NCBI GenBank assembly: GCA_965249005.1
Contig: CBDFLD010000023.1
Span: 992,001 to 1,056,000, forward strand
Length of the DNA stretch: 64,000 nucleotides
Direction of reading: 5' to 3'
Origin: CBDFLD01 sp965249005
GTDB taxonomy: Bacteria > Acidobacteriota > UBA6911
Below are positions 62,490 to 64,000 of this stretch, in pieces; within the stretch, counting starts at the first letter, position 1; each line of letters opens with the position of its first letter. A program made the translations under genes and the position numbers. The notes beneath the pieces were generated by a model that was given only the letters and a program-made list of their open reading frames with translations, did not search any database and had not been told where the DNA came from.

Positions 62490-62830
62490 TTGTCATTCCT
62501 TCCCCAGGGATTTCCCGATTTGGGACGTCGGTCTTGAGACTGGGCACTGTCGCTTGGGTAACTTGAGCTTGATCCGATGGTTATCCCCCAAAAGCACTCT
62601 ATTATATCAAACCGCAACGTAGGCCTCAATCGGGTTTCCGGTTGCAACTTATTTCTCTGGAAATCCATCCGAGTTGGCCAGATTCAAAGCTCGATCGATC
62701 CAGACTCTCGCTGGGCGGGTATCGCTACCCCAATATCCTCACCGACAATTACTTAGACGTAATTCCGCTGGATTTGTTTCCTGATTCACCCGGTTTTTTC
62801 ACTTCTTGGCCTTGTTGCCCGAGTCCCGGT
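62490..62830. other. 341-bp gap between tilS and ftsH
   Basis: No credible gene, RNA or repeat. A hypoxanthine phosphoribosyltransferase gene often found here in other genomes is absent. Confidence 0.6.
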
Positions 62831-64000
62831 CTATCCGCTGCGAGTGGAACTTGTTTCTACAAGAACACATCGGTCGGATCGGGTGCTGGGCGTAAAGGAT
62901 TTTGCCGTCGGGAACCCGGGAATCCACAGCACGATACCGTCGGCGACCACCATGGGAAGGCGCCCTCTCTCCGCTTGGTGGATTCGAGCGTCGATGAGCA
63001 TTTTCTTCACCTTCTTGCTGTCGCGGTTGCCATACCGGTCTCCACGTTGCCGGGACCGAACGACGAGGCTCTGAGGGATTTGATCGAATCTCAACAGGGC
63101 CGATGTTCGCGGCAGCTTTGCCAAGTCACCGCCGCCGGTTGCAGTTGCCCGGAAATCGAGATTGGCCTCGGGAACCGAAAGAAAACCCGGAACGGTAAGC
63201 TGGTAGGTGTATTCGGTTGCCGGGGGCAGCTCGGCCGGGTGGAAAACCAGCCACTCGAATTCTCTCCAGGCGACCGACCCTCGGGGTAGCCGGACGCGGC
63301 GGCCGCTCTTGTTCGGGAGGCACAGCCGCTTCAGGGTAGATAGGTGGGATTCTGTGATTTGCTTCAGGGACCCGCGGACGGTCTCGACGGCGCGCCGCAG
63401 CACCAGTTTTTGCATCACCGGCGGCAAAGCCAAGATAGCTGCGGCGGGTAGCGCAAGCTGTCCGGAGACGACCGACCGGAGCTGCGCAAAAAGACGCTCG
63501 GCCTCCAGATTCAGATACTCCGCCGCCTCGCGATAGATCGCCGCTTCCTTCGCCAACGTCGTCACGATCCTGGGGTTGAAGGTTTCTTGGAGGTACGGAA
63601 TGAGCTCCTGGCGCAAACGGTTTCGCTCAAAACGCATATCCGAGTTCGTGGCATCGTCTCGAAACCTGGCGTCCCGCGAGTGGAGGTAGCGGAGCACCTC
63701 TTGACGGCTGCATTCCAGCAGAGGCCGAACGTACAGATCATTCACGCTCGGGTGGATGGCGGATAGACCATCTGTGCCGCTGCCACGAAAGAGTCGCATC
63801 AGCACCGTTTCGGCCTGATCGTCCATGGTGTGCCCGAGGGCGATCTTGTCAGCGCCAACCTCTTGTTGCACCTGCCCCAGAAAGCGATAGCGCACTCGTC
63901 TCAACCGTTGCTCCAGGTTCCCCCGGTTCGGCTCCACGGAGACGGATTCGCTCCGCGCCGGGATCTCGAGCTGTTGACACAAGCGTCGCACAAACTCCTC
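62831..64000 (-). CDS. tilS: tRNA(Ile)-lysidine synthase, N-terminus cut by the window
   Basis: The frame stays open to the right edge, so the PP-loop lies outside. Visible are the N-domain segment ALGHTMDDQAETVLMRLFRGSGTDGLSAI, RPLLECSRQEVLRYL and FRDDATNSDMRFERNRLR. The C-terminal TilS domain follows, with VRSRQRGDRYG and KKVKKMLIDARIHQAERGRLPMVVADG (quoted in part: VKKMLIDARI). It converts C34 of one tRNA-Ile to lysidine. First gene of the long minus-strand housekeeping series. Confidence 0.94.
   Translation of the reverse strand, partial: EEFVRRLCQQLEIPARSESVSVEPNRGNLEQRLRRVRYRFLGQVQQEVGADKIALGHTMDDQAETVLMRLFRGSGTDGLSAIHPSVNDLYVRPLLECSRQEVLRYLHSRDARFRDDATNSDMRFERNRLRQELIPYLQETFNPRIVTTLAKEAAIYREAAEYLNLEAERLFAQLRSVVSGQLALPAAAILALPPVMQKLVLRRAVETVRGSLKQITESHLSTLKRLCLPNKSGRRVRLPRGSVAWREFEWLVFHPAELPPATEYTYQLTVPGFLSVPEANLDFRATATGGGDLAKLPRTSALLRFDQIPQSLVVRSRQRGDRYGNRDSKKVKKMLIDARIHQAERGRLPMVVADGIVLWIPGFPTAKSFTPSTRSDRCVLVETSSTRSG

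Overview
The window reads as chromosomal DNA of an uncultured Gram-negative, LPS-making bacterium, most likely an Acidobacteriota or a close relative (inference). The grounds are the co-directional order tilS-ftsH-folP-cdaA-cdaR-glmM-rfaE2-mfd-surA, the DUF1592/DUF1552/ankyrin trio, Tat- and lipoprotein-rich secreted proteins, and standalone RfaE2. No rRNA, tRNA or CRISPR array was found. Both ends cut genes: an alpha/beta hydrolase at the left and tilS at the right.

Positions 1-10,650 hold a periplasmic quinoprotein module on the minus strand: an acyl-CoA ligase, a PQQ dehydrogenase with the W-D-Y-D lanthanide-type signature, a substrate-binding protein fused to a c-type cytochrome, and a YVTN beta-propeller lipoprotein. 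A GH43-like secreted protein, a frameshifted SIR2-like gene and a divergent NRAMP-family transporter follow. Four well-conserved copies of a 130-bp structured repeat lie just 3' of genes, and a fifth degenerate copy lies upstream of ctpA.

Positions 10,650-25,000 are accessory: DUF1592-DUF1552-ankyrin, a REP-associated tyrosine transposase (RAYT) with its REP repeats and the relic of a second copy, a TRAP transporter operon, a TPR/purple-acid-phosphatase pair and a sulfatase.

Positions 25,000-31,030 hold the most unusual system. A 1056-residue protein carries two tandem TAXI solute-binding domains followed by a YbdG/MscS-type channel. It sits in an apparent operon with a glutamate/dicarboxylate symporter and a lipoprotein. 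It looks like a solute-sensing, possibly ligand-gated, channel.

Positions 31,600-47,430 hold comM, a second acyl-CoA ligase, a FEN-type exonuclease, an enoyl-CoA hydratase, a ctpA-mltD-MacB-like permease operon, tatA-tatC, dusB, and a ClpB-like AAA+ ATPase fused to a response-regulator receiver. The gap at 47,429-47,870 carries a near-consensus sigma-54 promoter in front of a long inverted repeat, a candidate small RNA.

Positions 47,870-64,000 are a housekeeping block on the minus strand (tilS, ftsH, folP, cdaA, cdaR, glmM, rfaE2, mfd, two parvulin-type chaperones, a BlaI-type regulator), interrupted between mfd and the chaperones by an IS1380-like transposase.
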